In this document: piece by piece, positions 45,291-52,474 of the stretch
Layout: every line of letters starts with the position of its first letter
How positions within the stretch are numbered: the stretch's first letter is position 1
Origin: a virus
Virus record (IMG/VR): IMGVR_UViG_3300033183_000491
Coordinates: 64,001 to 128,000 of that record
DNA: 64,000 nt
Direction: 5' to 3' (one strand)
The notes under the pieces: model-generated
Told to the model about the DNA's origin: nothing
The model's input: only the letters and a program-made list of their open reading frames with translations
Database searches by the model: none
Translations under genes and position numbers: made by a program

Positions 45291-45530
45291 TTACTCAGAA
45301 TCTGAGTCAGTCTCTGGTAGGCTTACAGTTGCTTCAGCCTCATCACCTTGCGCACCATCATCTTGTGCTGCAGCTGCCTGTCTCTCTTGTTCTTCACGAG
45401 GAACCAAACGATCAATTGACTCTTGGAGGGTATGAGCATCTTGTAGAGAAAAAGCGCCACGTCGTTGAGCTACTTGAACAGCGGAGAGTAGTACGTTAAC
45501 AGATTGAACTTGTTCTGGTGATAGTTGCAT
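45291..45530 (-). CDS. hypothetical small Gln/Ala/Glu-rich protein
   Basis: 79 residues. The N-terminal 45 residues form amphipathic helices (SPEQVQSVNVLLSAVQVAQ), and the rest is an acidic, Ala-rich tail ending SDSE. Codon use is clearly more GC-rich than in its neighbours. This could reflect high expression or recent acquisition. A good AAAGGA ribosome site and a terminator flank it, so it forms a monocistronic unit. Unrecognised. Confidence 0.68.
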   Translation of the reverse strand: MQLSPEQVQSVNVLLSAVQVAQRRGAFSLQDAHTLQESIDRLVPREEQERQAAAAQDDGAQGDEAEATVSLPETDSDSE

Positions 45531-45657
45531 ATTATTATATCCTTTATAAATAAATTTTTTAATTTAAATTAATTGATTAATCCCCGTTGATTAACCATGT
45601 GCATATAATAATCACGACAAATCAAATGTACAATTATTTTTTAAAAAAAATTAACTC

Positions 45658-45894
45658 TTAATTTCTTTCACTAAGGCGTGAATATTCTTCCTTAATAAGA
45701 CGATTAAGATACTCAGGTGTAACTTTAACTGGTTGATTTTGAATAGCTGAATATTCTTCTTTGATAAGTCTATTAAGATACTCAGGTGTAACTTTAACTG
45801 TTTTGCTTTCTTGAAAAGATTGTCTTTTTTCCATTTTAACATTATTCATTTCTTCAAGAGCGATTCTTCTTAAGTTTTCTGCTGTAAGCTTCAT
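45658..45894 (-). CDS. small protein of tandem KVTPEYLNRLIKEEY repeats
   Basis: 78 residues. Three copies of a helix motif occur: one diverged (KLTAENLRRIALEE) and two near-identical (KVTPEYLNRLIKEEYS), with a 23-residue spacing between the latter two. Similar helices open other proteins of the head module (57413-57703 and 57786-58202). The motif may therefore target proteins to the capsid or to the scaffold. No enzymatic motif. A good ribosome site lies before the ATG. Confidence 0.7.
   Translation of the reverse strand: MKLTAENLRRIALEEMNNVKMEKRQSFQESKTVKVTPEYLNRLIKEEYSAIQNQPVKVTPEYLNRLIKEEYSRLSERN
45679..45800. repeat. tandem duplication of about 53 bp with 69-bp period
   Basis: The stretches 45679-45731 and 45748-45800 differ at only about four positions and encode the last two helix repeats of the small protein. 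The near identity indicates a recent in-frame duplication. Confidence 0.85.
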
Positions 45895-45906
45895 AATTTA
45901 TTTCCT

Positions 45907-46173
45907 TTATTTATCAGATTTTTTATTTAATTCTTTTTCAACTTGAGTTAGTTTAGTATCTATTTTAGCCAATGCTACTTTGATTTCTTGAACAGAGCTC
46001 AATAATTCCTGAAGGACTGATTCTGTTTGTGAAGCTCTATGTTCTAATGAAGAAACTCTCGCCTTTAGTTCTGCCATTTCTTCAGCATTTTGTTTTGAGT
46101 CTTTGTGCCACGAGTAAAATAGACCTAAGACTGACAGGACTGTTCCTACTGAAAGTACTAGATTTGGTTCCAT
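45907..46173 (-). CDS. membrane-anchored coiled-coil protein (possible holin or i-spanin)
   Basis: 88 residues. Residues 5-22 form a transmembrane segment (LVLSVGTVLSVLGLFYSW). Residues 26-85 are a long coiled coil with heptads (AELKARVSSLEHRASQTES). This layout resembles XhlA-type holin-associated proteins or inner-membrane spanins. It is followed by two further membrane proteins in the same run, suggesting a lysis or envelope function. Tentative. Confidence 0.7.
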   Translation of the reverse strand: MEPNLVLSVGTVLSVLGLFYSWHKDSKQNAEEMAELKARVSSLEHRASQTESVLQELLSSVQEIKVALAKIDTKLTQVEKELNKKSDK

Positions 46174-46224
46174 AGACTTCTCCCTAAAATCTTTATAATA
46201 ATAATTATTACTATAGAATTTATT

Positions 46225-46737
46225 TTATTTAGATATCGTCATAATAAGTGCACCTAATCCTGCACCAACGAATGCTGAAATGCTTGAAAAGATTAAAACT
46301 TTCTTTTCTTCAGAGTTTAATTTTTTCTCTAAAACTATTTTATCGAGTCTTAATTGTTCGTTTTTATCTTCAATAGTTTTAACTCTTTGGTCGCAATCTT
46401 CTTGACATTTAGCTAAATCTTCTTGACAAGATTCATCAACAACATCAACAAGTGATCCACAACTTCTTTCACACCTTTCTAAAATACCTGTAATGATTTT
46501 TCTATCTTGAATTGTTAAAATATATCCTTGATGTTTTGCTATTTCGCCTTTTAAAACAAAAGATTCGTCTCTAAATCTTTCTTTTACTATTAATTCAATA
46601 GACTTAGGTTGTGTAACTAATTCTGACCTTTTTAAGACTAACGGGTTTGACTCAAGAGTATAATTTGGAACTTGAGCTGCTGAAGATGTTATTAAAGAAA
46701 AAATGACTGTTAATGAAGTGAATATATTTTTAAACAT
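46225..46737 (-). CDS. exported Cys-rich coiled-coil protein with C-terminal membrane anchor
   Basis: 170 residues. A signal peptide (hydrophobic residues 5-21, ending SSAAQ) precedes a beta-like region. A Cys-rich segment follows (CERSC, SCQEDLAKCQEDC), then a coiled coil, then a C-terminal membrane helix (LIFSSISAFVGAGLGALIM). It is thus probably anchored with its body in the periplasm. No family is recognised. The start is 1 base from the end of the next membrane protein gene, so the two are co-translated. A spanin or superinfection-related role is possible. Confidence 0.7.
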   Translation of the reverse strand: MFKNIFTSLTVIFSLITSSAAQVPNYTLESNPLVLKRSELVTQPKSIELIVKERFRDESFVLKGEIAKHQGYILTIQDRKIITGILERCERSCGSLVDVVDESCQEDLAKCQEDCDQRVKTIEDKNEQLRLDKIVLEKKLNSEEKKVLIFSSISAFVGAGLGALIMTISK

Positions 46738-46738
46738 T

Positions 46739-47095
46739 TTACTTGCAAACTCCTCTTATTTTACAGATTGGGCAATGAATATCAGGATCAAAATCACTCC
46801 CATTAGAAGCTTCTTCGATATCTAATGCACACTCAGCATTAAGATCTTGTCTTAATTTTTGCAAAGATTTCTTTCTTTCAGTAGCACATTTTGTTCTTTG
46901 AGTTTTAAGTTGTTCAGATAGTTTATCTCTATCTTTTGATATGTCTTCGCAAACAACAGACTTAATACAAAGAGGAGCTGTTGCTCTTCCTGCCCAAAAT
47001 GATAAAGCACCTATTACTAAAAATCCAATAAATACTTGTACTGTTTTGTCTTTTAAAAGAATTAAAAATTCTTTCGCGTTACTTAAATCAATCAT
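46739..47095 (-). CDS. inner-membrane coiled-coil protein, i-spanin candidate
   Basis: 118 residues. An N-terminal membrane helix at about 17-40 (QVFIGFLVIGALSFWAGRA) has a short N-in segment. It is followed by a basic coiled coil (RDKLSEQLKTQRTKCATERK) and a Cys-rich tail (HCPICKIRGVCK). The single N-terminal anchor with periplasmic coiled coil is the usual i-spanin (Rz) topology. It starts 90 bases from the divergent plus-strand lipoprotein gene, a possible o-spanin partner. Assignment rests on topology only. Confidence 0.7.
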   Translation of the reverse strand: MIDLSNAKEFLILLKDKTVQVFIGFLVIGALSFWAGRATAPLCIKSVVCEDISKDRDKLSEQLKTQRTKCATERKKSLQKLRQDLNAECALDIEEASNGSDFDPDIHCPICKIRGVCK

Positions 47096-47185
47096 AAATT
47101 TGTCTCCTATTTAAAATTAATTATAAAACATATATTAATAATATATAATAAAGAATCATATTAATATTTTTTAAGGAGAAATAAT

Positions 47186-47626
47186 ATGAAAAAAGTAAGA
47201 ACAATTATTTTAGCACTTCTAGTATTAGTTACAACTCTTGCAGCAGGATGTGATGATGACAAAGAAAAGTCAGAAGAAGATCCTCAAGCTGGTCAAGAAG
47301 TTTCTTGTGTAGCTGGTGAAGAAGTAGTTGATCCTGACGCAGAACCTCCTGTTGAAGCTGGCGAAGAAGTAGACCTAGTTGATCCAGTAGCAGGTGAAGA
47401 ACCTCCTGTTGAGGTGGGTGAAGAAGTTGATACAGACCCTGCGGGCGAAGAAGTAGTTGAACCACAACCAGAGGCTGGTACTGAGGTTGATCCTGTAGAT
47501 CCAGAGGCTGGTGAAGAAGTTGAACCTGCTCCTGAAGCTGGTGTAGAAGAAACTACTGAAGAAGTTCCTGCGGGTGAAGCAAGTGAGCCAGTTGATCCAG
47601 CTCCTCAAGCTGGCGAGCCTGGATGA
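47186..47626 (+). CDS. acidic repeat lipoprotein (possible o-spanin or surface lipoprotein)
   Basis: 146 residues. A lipoprotein signal peptide (KKVRTIILALLVLVTTLAAGC) has lipobox LAAGC, predicting lipidation of Cys22. The mature part is a low-complexity run of repeats of the type AGEEVxPxxPE, with few residues other than Glu, Val, Pro, Ala, Gly and Asp, and is surely disordered. A strong ribosome site (AAGGAG) and a plus-strand terminator at 47681 make it a single-gene unit on the minority strand. A Pro-containing lipoprotein beside membrane coiled-coil proteins suggests an o-spanin. A receptor-blocking surface lipoprotein is an alternative. Confidence 0.82.
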   Translation: MKKVRTIILALLVLVTTLAAGCDDDKEKSEEDPQAGQEVSCVAGEEVVDPDAEPPVEAGEEVDLVDPVAGEEPPVEVGEEVDTDPAGEEVVEPQPEAGTEVDPVDPEAGEEVEPAPEAGVEETTEEVPAGEASEPVDPAPQAGEPG

Positions 47627-47861
47627 TATAATTTATCTTTTTAACACGATTTAATCGTTTAAATTGATATTCTTCCTTAGAAGCGATGGAGCGATTCATC
47701 GCTTTTTTTATGAGAGTAAATCGACAAGGTCTTCTTGATCTTGTATATTTAGCACCTCCTTTTAATTCTCCATTATGCTGTTTTAATCTTCTTTCTGGGT
47801 CTGTTGTTATACCACAATACAAAGAATTATCATTACAGATCAAAACATATAAATACCACAA
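47553..47861 (-). CDS. YhbQ/UvrC-type GIY-YIG nuclease-like protein
   Basis: 102 residues with a TTG start preceded by AAGGA. WYLYVLICNDNSLYCGITTD, then PERRLKQHN, then GAKYTRSRRP, then EEYQFKRLNRVKK is the complete small GIY-YIG domain of the YhbQ/YazA family, with catalytic Arg and Glu. The family domain ends near residue 78. The last 24 residues are read from the strand opposite the plus-strand lipoprotein gene (overlap 47553-47626) and are low-complexity, so they are probably a run-on extension. It may be a repair-type nuclease or a host-DNA degrading enzyme. Confidence 0.78.
   Translation of the reverse strand: MWYLYVLICNDNSLYCGITTDPERRLKQHNGELKGGAKYTRSRRPCRFTLIKKAMNRSIASKEEYQFKRLNRVKKINYIIQARQLEELDQLAHLLHPQELLQ
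47681..47709 (+). terminator. intrinsic terminator after the plus-strand lipoprotein gene
   Basis: AAGCGATG and CATCGCTT form a perfect 8-bp stem with an 8-base loop, followed by seven T on the plus strand. It lies inside the coding region of the opposing GIY-YIG gene. Confidence 0.85.
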
Positions 47862-48008
47862 AATTCTTCCTTACGTTTCCTTCTTGTTAAAGAAAGTGTG
47901 AAAATCTAACAAGTCAATTGGCATTACGACACTCTTTATACGCTACCACACTTCTTCTTCGCATAATATATAAAGCGCATTCAATAAGGCAAGAATATCT
48001 AGATTATA

Positions 48009-48533
48009 TTAACTCTTTTTTACTTTGTAATATTTTTCTTTTGAAATTGTTGGACTAAAGAAAGCTAAACGATTACCTTCTGGGTCAATGATATGAAAAG
48101 AAGCATCTCCCCACGGGTTTTCAACAAGATCTCCTAAGGTAATATTTTTCTTTTTCATTTTATCATAAAATTTATAAACATCATTAACTTTTACTGAAAG
48201 TGATACGTTTCCATGGAAATTCTTATTTGAATAATTTCTTCTTCCTTTCGAAAACAATTCAATTAAATTTCCTCCAACATTGATTTGAGTTCCATCCCCA
48301 TCAGAATATCTCCAATACCTAACTACAGGAAACTCTAATATTTGGTTATAAAACCTAACCATTTCTTCCATGTTTTTTACATAAATATGAACTCTAACTT
48401 CACGTGAATAAGCATTCCATTTATTGGCTAAATCAATTCCGATTTCTTTTGCAGAATCAACTTCAGATTTAGTAGGTGATGTATTAATTTTTTTTACTTG
48501 TTTCTTTTTATCTTCTTGATTATAAAACGGCAT
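48009..48533 (-). CDS. VOC-superfamily (glyoxalase/bleomycin-resistance-like) protein
   Basis: 174 residues from the ATG at 48533. An upstream in-frame GTG at 48557 lies inside the previous gene and lacks a better ribosome site. After a basic N-terminus it has the VOC two-module fold: VRVHIYVKNMEEMVRFYNQI, then GNLIELFSKG, then NVSLSVKVNDVYKFYDKM, then FHIIDPEGNRLAFFSP. Metal-ligand positions His and Glu are present in the first module, and the last Glu is replaced (Phe). The substrate is unknown; it could be a dioxygenase-like or resistance protein, or a structural use of the fold. Confidence 0.85.
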   Translation of the reverse strand: MPFYNQEDKKKQVKKINTSPTKSEVDSAKEIGIDLANKWNAYSREVRVHIYVKNMEEMVRFYNQILEFPVVRYWRYSDGDGTQINVGGNLIELFSKGRRNYSNKNFHGNVSLSVKVNDVYKFYDKMKKKNITLGDLVENPWGDASFHIIDPEGNRLAFFSPTISKEKYYKVKKS

Positions 48534-48534
48534 A

Positions 48535-48912
48535 TTACTTTTCTTTCTTTTCTCCACCTAAAGGATATTTTTTCCAAGCAAACTTTTCCCTATTATCTAA
48601 ATAGTAATCTAAATCATCACAGTTCCATGCTTCTTGTTCAAATCTTATAGATAAGTAAGATTCTCTATTAAAACCTTTTCTGCATAAAATAGAAGCCCAG
48701 AAATAATCAAATAAATAAACTGCTATAAATCCAATAAACCAAAGCTCTTTATATTGCAAATAATGAATTGTCTCGTGTCTTTTAGTTCTATCAGATAATT
48801 CTCCTTGACAAAACACCCATGGACCTAATGTTATCGCCCATATCTCTATTGGAGCAAATTTACTTAAATAAACAGGGACTTTGCTGTTTTCAAAAAACTT
48901 TGGATATTTCAT
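48535..48912 (-). CDS. membrane-associated HExxH metallopeptidase-like protein
   Basis: 125 residues. RHETIHYLQ (His46, Glu47, His50) is a zinc-peptidase HExxH motif. A hydrophobic hairpin follows (about 57-77: LWFIGFIAVYLFDYFWASIL), and then IRFEQEAW, in which Glu92 or Glu94 could be the third ligand as in gluzincin peptidases. It is small, lacks a signal peptide, and is probably an integral membrane peptidase. It is co-transcribed between a small acidic protein and the VOC gene. The substrate is unknown. Confidence 0.75.
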   Translation of the reverse strand: MKYPKFFENSKVPVYLSKFAPIEIWAITLGPWVFCQGELSDRTKRHETIHYLQYKELWFIGFIAVYLFDYFWASILCRKGFNRESYLSIRFEQEAWNCDDLDYYLDNREKFAWKKYPLGGEKKEK

Positions 48913-48913
48913 G

Positions 48914-49141
48914 TTAATAACTATTTAAAATTTCTTCGTCTTCAAATGAAATTGATGTATCTATATCGTCTCCTGATAAATCTTCATCTTCTGGAGCTTC
49001 TTCATTTTCAAACTCAGGTCCTTTAGAAGGCTCTTCTTCACCTAATGGGTCTTCTCCAAACTCATTAAAACTAGGTCTTTCTTCAGTGTCTTCTTTTAAA
49101 AATTTTCTCCAAGATTCCATTATAAGTTTTGTATTATTCAT
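48914..49141 (-). CDS. small acidic protein with capsid-targeting-like N-terminus
   Basis: 75 residues. The N-terminus (KLIMESWRKFLKED) is an amphipathic helix like the T4 internal-protein capsid targeting sequence (MKTYQEFIAEA). The rest is highly acidic (GEEEPSKGPEFENEEAPEDE). It may be a prohead core or internal head protein that is removed by the prohead protease. It lies 1 base from the HExxH gene. Role inferred from sequence style only. Confidence 0.68.
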   Translation of the reverse strand: MNNTKLIMESWRKFLKEDTEERPSFNEFGEDPLGEEEPSKGPEFENEEAPEDEDLSGDDIDTSISFEDEEILNSY

Positions 49142-49169
49142 TTTTTAACTTCTTTCTTTTAAATATTTA

Positions 49170-50918
49170 TTAATAGTCATCGCCAAAATCAAAATCATCA
49201 TATGATGGTATTTCAAAATCGTCATATAAATCTTCGTCATCTCCCATTAAATCGTCTTTTAGCTTTCTATAATATTCTTCTTCTTCTTCTGGAGACATTT
49301 CTTCTTTTTTCGAAGAAGATTTTATTTTTTTATAAACTATATTTTTAAATTTATCTGAAAGTGGTGAAACTGTTTCGAGATTTTCTAGGATTTTATCAAT
49401 TATTCCAATACAAAGATTTTTGTCTTCTTGACTATCAATAAAATCATCAAAAGAATAAGTAACTCCAAATCCATCATCAGATCTAGATAATTCTTCAATT
49501 TCACCTTCAACTTCATCTGTCAAATAATTTAAACTAGTTTTACATTGAACGTCACTTTTAATTATAGGATATTGATTATATAAATCTAATATTGCTCTAG
49601 ATTTAAATAATAATGTAAATAGATGCAATCCTAATGATGAATTGAATTTTCTTATTTTAGAAACAACGTCAGATTCTCCCGGGATTGTTGTTATAACATT
49701 CATTTCGCATAATTTAATCTCGTCAATAACTAATTTTAAGCATTCAACGATTGTGCTATTTTTATTTTCGCTCTTTAAATTGTCAACGAATTCTTTAATT
49801 TCATTTTTTAATTTTTCGTAAGCTTCGGGAGATTTAATCATAATTCCACTTGATTCATATGATCCAAAATCAATAACGTTTAAATTTGGGTCTTCTGAGT
49901 CAACTGAATAGAGAGATTTTTTAGCAAAGTGAATAAAATTATTCTTGTCCCAAATAAAATTATTTGCATCTTCAAGTAATCTAGGATCACTAGATGCATC
50001 TTCTTTAATTTTTTCTAAAGCCATACTATAAGATTCAGATAATTCTGGTGTAGAATTAGAAGTTAACTCAGACTTAAGTCTATTATAGAAATTATCTGTT
50101 ACATATTCTCCACAAATGTCATCATTAAAAGCATCAACAGATGCTCCACCATTTAATTCTGGTTCAATTCTGTTTTTGTAAGCTTTAAATCCAATACAAA
50201 CTTTTCTAAATTCATCATCTCCTCTAAAGATATTATTATTTTTAACAATATAATAAAGATTTATTTTGTCTCTTTCATAATAATCTTCAAAGAGATTTGC
50301 TTTACCTGTTTTTGCTGTACACCAAGTTATTTTAGGACCTTTTACTCCTCGAGGCGCATCTTTTTCTCTTGTTCCATCATACATTCCATGAGCCCATGCC
50401 ATTGATCCAACTATATTTAAAGGTTTTACAGCGACGATATTTTCATCTTTGTAAACAATTTTTGCATTTGTTGGATTATTCATAATATAATCACTTACAG
50501 CTTTAGTGATACCAGACTTTTCACCTGAGTCTTGAATATCGTAATCTAAATCGATAATACTATAGTTTCCTGAAATGAGATCAGATTTATCTTCTTGTTT
50601 TAATGAATTAAACTTTGTCTTACTATGTAAGATACAAACAGAGATTCTTTCTAAGAGAGATAAAGAAGAATCAGATTCAACTAAGTCTTGCAATAAAACA
50701 TTTTGATAATTTACTAATTCTTTATGATGTTGTCTTATTAAGTCAATACTAGAATCCAATGAATCATCAGTAGACCACTTTTGTTTAATTCTTTCTACAA
50801 AATCTTTAAGTTTATATGCTTCATTTAAAAGACTTTTGTCAGATTTAACATTAATATCATTATAAAGATATTCTCTCCAACCTTCTAATAAAACTTTAAT
50901 ATTTTTATTTGACTCCAT
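49170..50918 (-). CDS. large protein with WCTA-type domain and targeting-like N-terminus
   Basis: 582 residues. The N-terminus IKVLLEGWREYLYND is a helix of the same kind as that of the neighbouring 75-residue protein. The middle (about 165-250) has SMAWAHGMYDG, then KITWCTAKTGKANLFEDYYE, then INLYYIVKNNNIF and RKVCIGFK. I have seen this WCT(A/S) plus aromatic beta pattern in large phage proteins but cannot name the family. The C-terminus is very acidic (EEEEEYYRKL, then DDEDLYDDFEIPSYDDFDFG). It is probably a head-internal or injected effector; function unknown. Confidence 0.72.
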   Translation of the reverse strand: MESNKNIKVLLEGWREYLYNDINVKSDKSLLNEAYKLKDFVERIKQKWSTDDSLDSSIDLIRQHHKELVNYQNVLLQDLVESDSSLSLLERISVCILHSKTKFNSLKQEDKSDLISGNYSIIDLDYDIQDSGEKSGITKAVSDYIMNNPTNAKIVYKDENIVAVKPLNIVGSMAWAHGMYDGTREKDAPRGVKGPKITWCTAKTGKANLFEDYYERDKINLYYIVKNNNIFRGDDEFRKVCIGFKAYKNRIEPELNGGASVDAFNDDICGEYVTDNFYNRLKSELTSNSTPELSESYSMALEKIKEDASSDPRLLEDANNFIWDKNNFIHFAKKSLYSVDSEDPNLNVIDFGSYESSGIMIKSPEAYEKLKNEIKEFVDNLKSENKNSTIVECLKLVIDEIKLCEMNVITTIPGESDVVSKIRKFNSSLGLHLFTLLFKSRAILDLYNQYPIIKSDVQCKTSLNYLTDEVEGEIEELSRSDDGFGVTYSFDDFIDSQEDKNLCIGIIDKILENLETVSPLSDKFKNIVYKKIKSSSKKEEMSPEEEEEYYRKLKDDLMGDDEDLYDDFEIPSYDDFDFGDDY

Positions 50919-50962
50919 TATACACCTTATTACTATACAACGTTTTTATTATATAATATATA

Positions 50963-52360
50963 TTAACTCAGTAACCATATATTACTCCCGCATCCCCAAA
51001 CTTTATATAGATTCATTTCAAAAGCTTTTTCTCTTTCGCATTTATTAAGATCTGACTTAACAATAAATCTATCATACCTTTGTCTCCCGTCAGTATACCA
51101 ATAATCGATACCTGTTTCGCCATAATATTTAAAGCCTACTTTTTCATATCCTAATCCTTCACCAAATCTTCGATCTGCATAAGTCATCAAAGGATATTCA
51201 TAGTTTTCTTTAAATCTTTTTAAAAGTTTTCCTAATCCACCAACAACAACAGTATTTAGTTTAGAAGCAAACCTGCTTATTTCATAATAACCTTTCCATT
51301 TCTTTTGTCTAGGTTTTCTAAATCCAATAGCTGATATTAATTCTTCTTTATAAAACAATCCAAGTCTAATACTACTATTAACAGATCCACTAATATGACT
51401 CTTATTCATAAAAAGATCAAACTCTTTTTTACCAATTTCTTTAACAACACATTTTCTTGCCCATATCTTATTACAAAGTCCAAGTCTATTATTAATCATA
51501 CTTTTGCAGATCTCTCTTTTATATTCCCATTCATCAGAGAATATATGCATTAACTTCATCCCTAAAGACTTACATTCTTTTGTTTTCCAAATCATATCTT
51601 CTTTGTTTGTCGAATCAACAACTTCAGAGTGCCAATATAAACCATTATATTCAATTCCAAAATTCTTCTGTTTTAATGAAATGTCGATTTCTTTAGGTTT
51701 AATCAAATTTCTATCTCCATTAATAACAGAATCAAATCCTAAACTTTTTACATATTCATATATTTCTATCTCAGCTGCGCTTTTATTTATTGGATAACAC
51801 TTAGGACATAATGATCCTCTTTCAAATGATTGCAAAGTTTTCTTACAAATAAAATTACATTTTTTACATTTAAATTCTAAATACTGATGTTGTCTACTGA
51901 AATATTCTTCGACAGGTGTTAATATTTCAAATTCTTCATTTCTATCTAAGATTCTTTGTAAAACTTCGTAGCTTCCTAATTGTTTAGTCATGCTAATTCT
52001 ATTTTTAGTTTTTGATGTATGTTTCTTTCCCCAGAAAGGATTATCTTTACCTGACAAGCCTTTTATTCTATCATCGTCTAATTTTGTTTTTCCTTTATTC
52101 CAAGACTCAGACTTACCGCCTTTTTTCCCGCCTTCTTTCATTGCAAGTTTTCCACAATCTTTACAATATTTTTTAAAAGAAAACGCTACATACCTAGTCT
52201 CTTTTCCACAATTAAAGCATCCCTTGTAATCTTTGCAAATATATTCTCTTGTGTATTCTTTACTACTTAATTTATGTTCACTTCTCAAGTGATTACTAAA
52301 TTTTTTTCCTTCACCCTCAAAATCACATAAATAACATTTCATATCATTATACCTTTTCAT
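50963..52360 (-). CDS. EDxHD/Vsr-like free-standing homing endonuclease
   Basis: 465 residues, modular. A C2H2 finger occurs at residues 9-29 (CYLC ... HLRSEH) and a Cys4 ribbon at about 43-75. Next come a NUMOD3-type DNA-binding patch (GKDNPFWGKKHTSKTKNRIS) and a second Cys4 ribbon (FKCKKC ... CPKC). The nuclease core follows: AEIEIYEYV, PKEIDISLK and IEYNGLYWHSE, giving the Glu-Asp-His acids of EDxHD/Vsr-type nucleases. The C-terminal 170 residues have a GNAT-like region (RKCVVKEI, VVGGLGKLLKRF, TYADRRFGEGL) common in phage homing enzymes. It sits directly after the major capsid gene and probably spreads by cutting relatives lacking it. Confidence 0.85.
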   Translation of the reverse strand: MKRYNDMKCYLCDFEGEGKKFSNHLRSEHKLSSKEYTREYICKDYKGCFNCGKETRYVAFSFKKYCKDCGKLAMKEGGKKGGKSESWNKGKTKLDDDRIKGLSGKDNPFWGKKHTSKTKNRISMTKQLGSYEVLQRILDRNEEFEILTPVEEYFSRQHQYLEFKCKKCNFICKKTLQSFERGSLCPKCYPINKSAAEIEIYEYVKSLGFDSVINGDRNLIKPKEIDISLKQKNFGIEYNGLYWHSEVVDSTNKEDMIWKTKECKSLGMKLMHIFSDEWEYKREICKSMINNRLGLCNKIWARKCVVKEIGKKEFDLFMNKSHISGSVNSSIRLGLFYKEELISAIGFRKPRQKKWKGYYEISRFASKLNTVVVGGLGKLLKRFKENYEYPLMTYADRRFGEGLGYEKVGFKYYGETGIDYWYTDGRQRYDRFIVKSDLNKCEREKAFEMNLYKVWGCGSNIWLLS

Positions 52361-52413
52361 GGTCTTTGTATAAATATCAAATATTATAAATTTAATTTTT
52401 CTTTTTTACAATA

Positions 52414-52438
52414 CAAAAAAACCAGCAAAAGCTGGTTT
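52414..52438 (-). terminator. intrinsic terminator after the major capsid gene
   Basis: On the minus strand AAACCAGC, TTTT and GCTGGTTT form a perfect 8-bp stem followed by a run of T. It lies 36 bases after the capsid stop codon. Confidence 0.88.
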
Positions 52439-52443
52439 AATGT

Positions 52444-52455
52444 CACCCTAGGGTG
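52444..52455. other. 12-base palindrome between capsid stop and terminator
   Basis: CACCCTAGGGTG is a perfect palindrome that can also pair partly with GGTG next to the capsid stop codon. It may stabilise the 3' end of the capsid mRNA. Low confidence. Confidence 0.35.
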
Positions 52456-52474
52456 CTAGCCACCAAAACTTATC

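Noticed and set aside
45651-45842. A 63-codon minus-strand frame overlapping the repeat protein
   Set aside because: It is a frame-shifted reading of the duplicated repeat and has no ribosome site.
48009-48557. GTG start at 48557 for the VOC protein
   Set aside because: It lies inside the previous gene and the extra eight residues are only Lys/Arg-rich run-on; the ATG after the upstream stop codon fits better.
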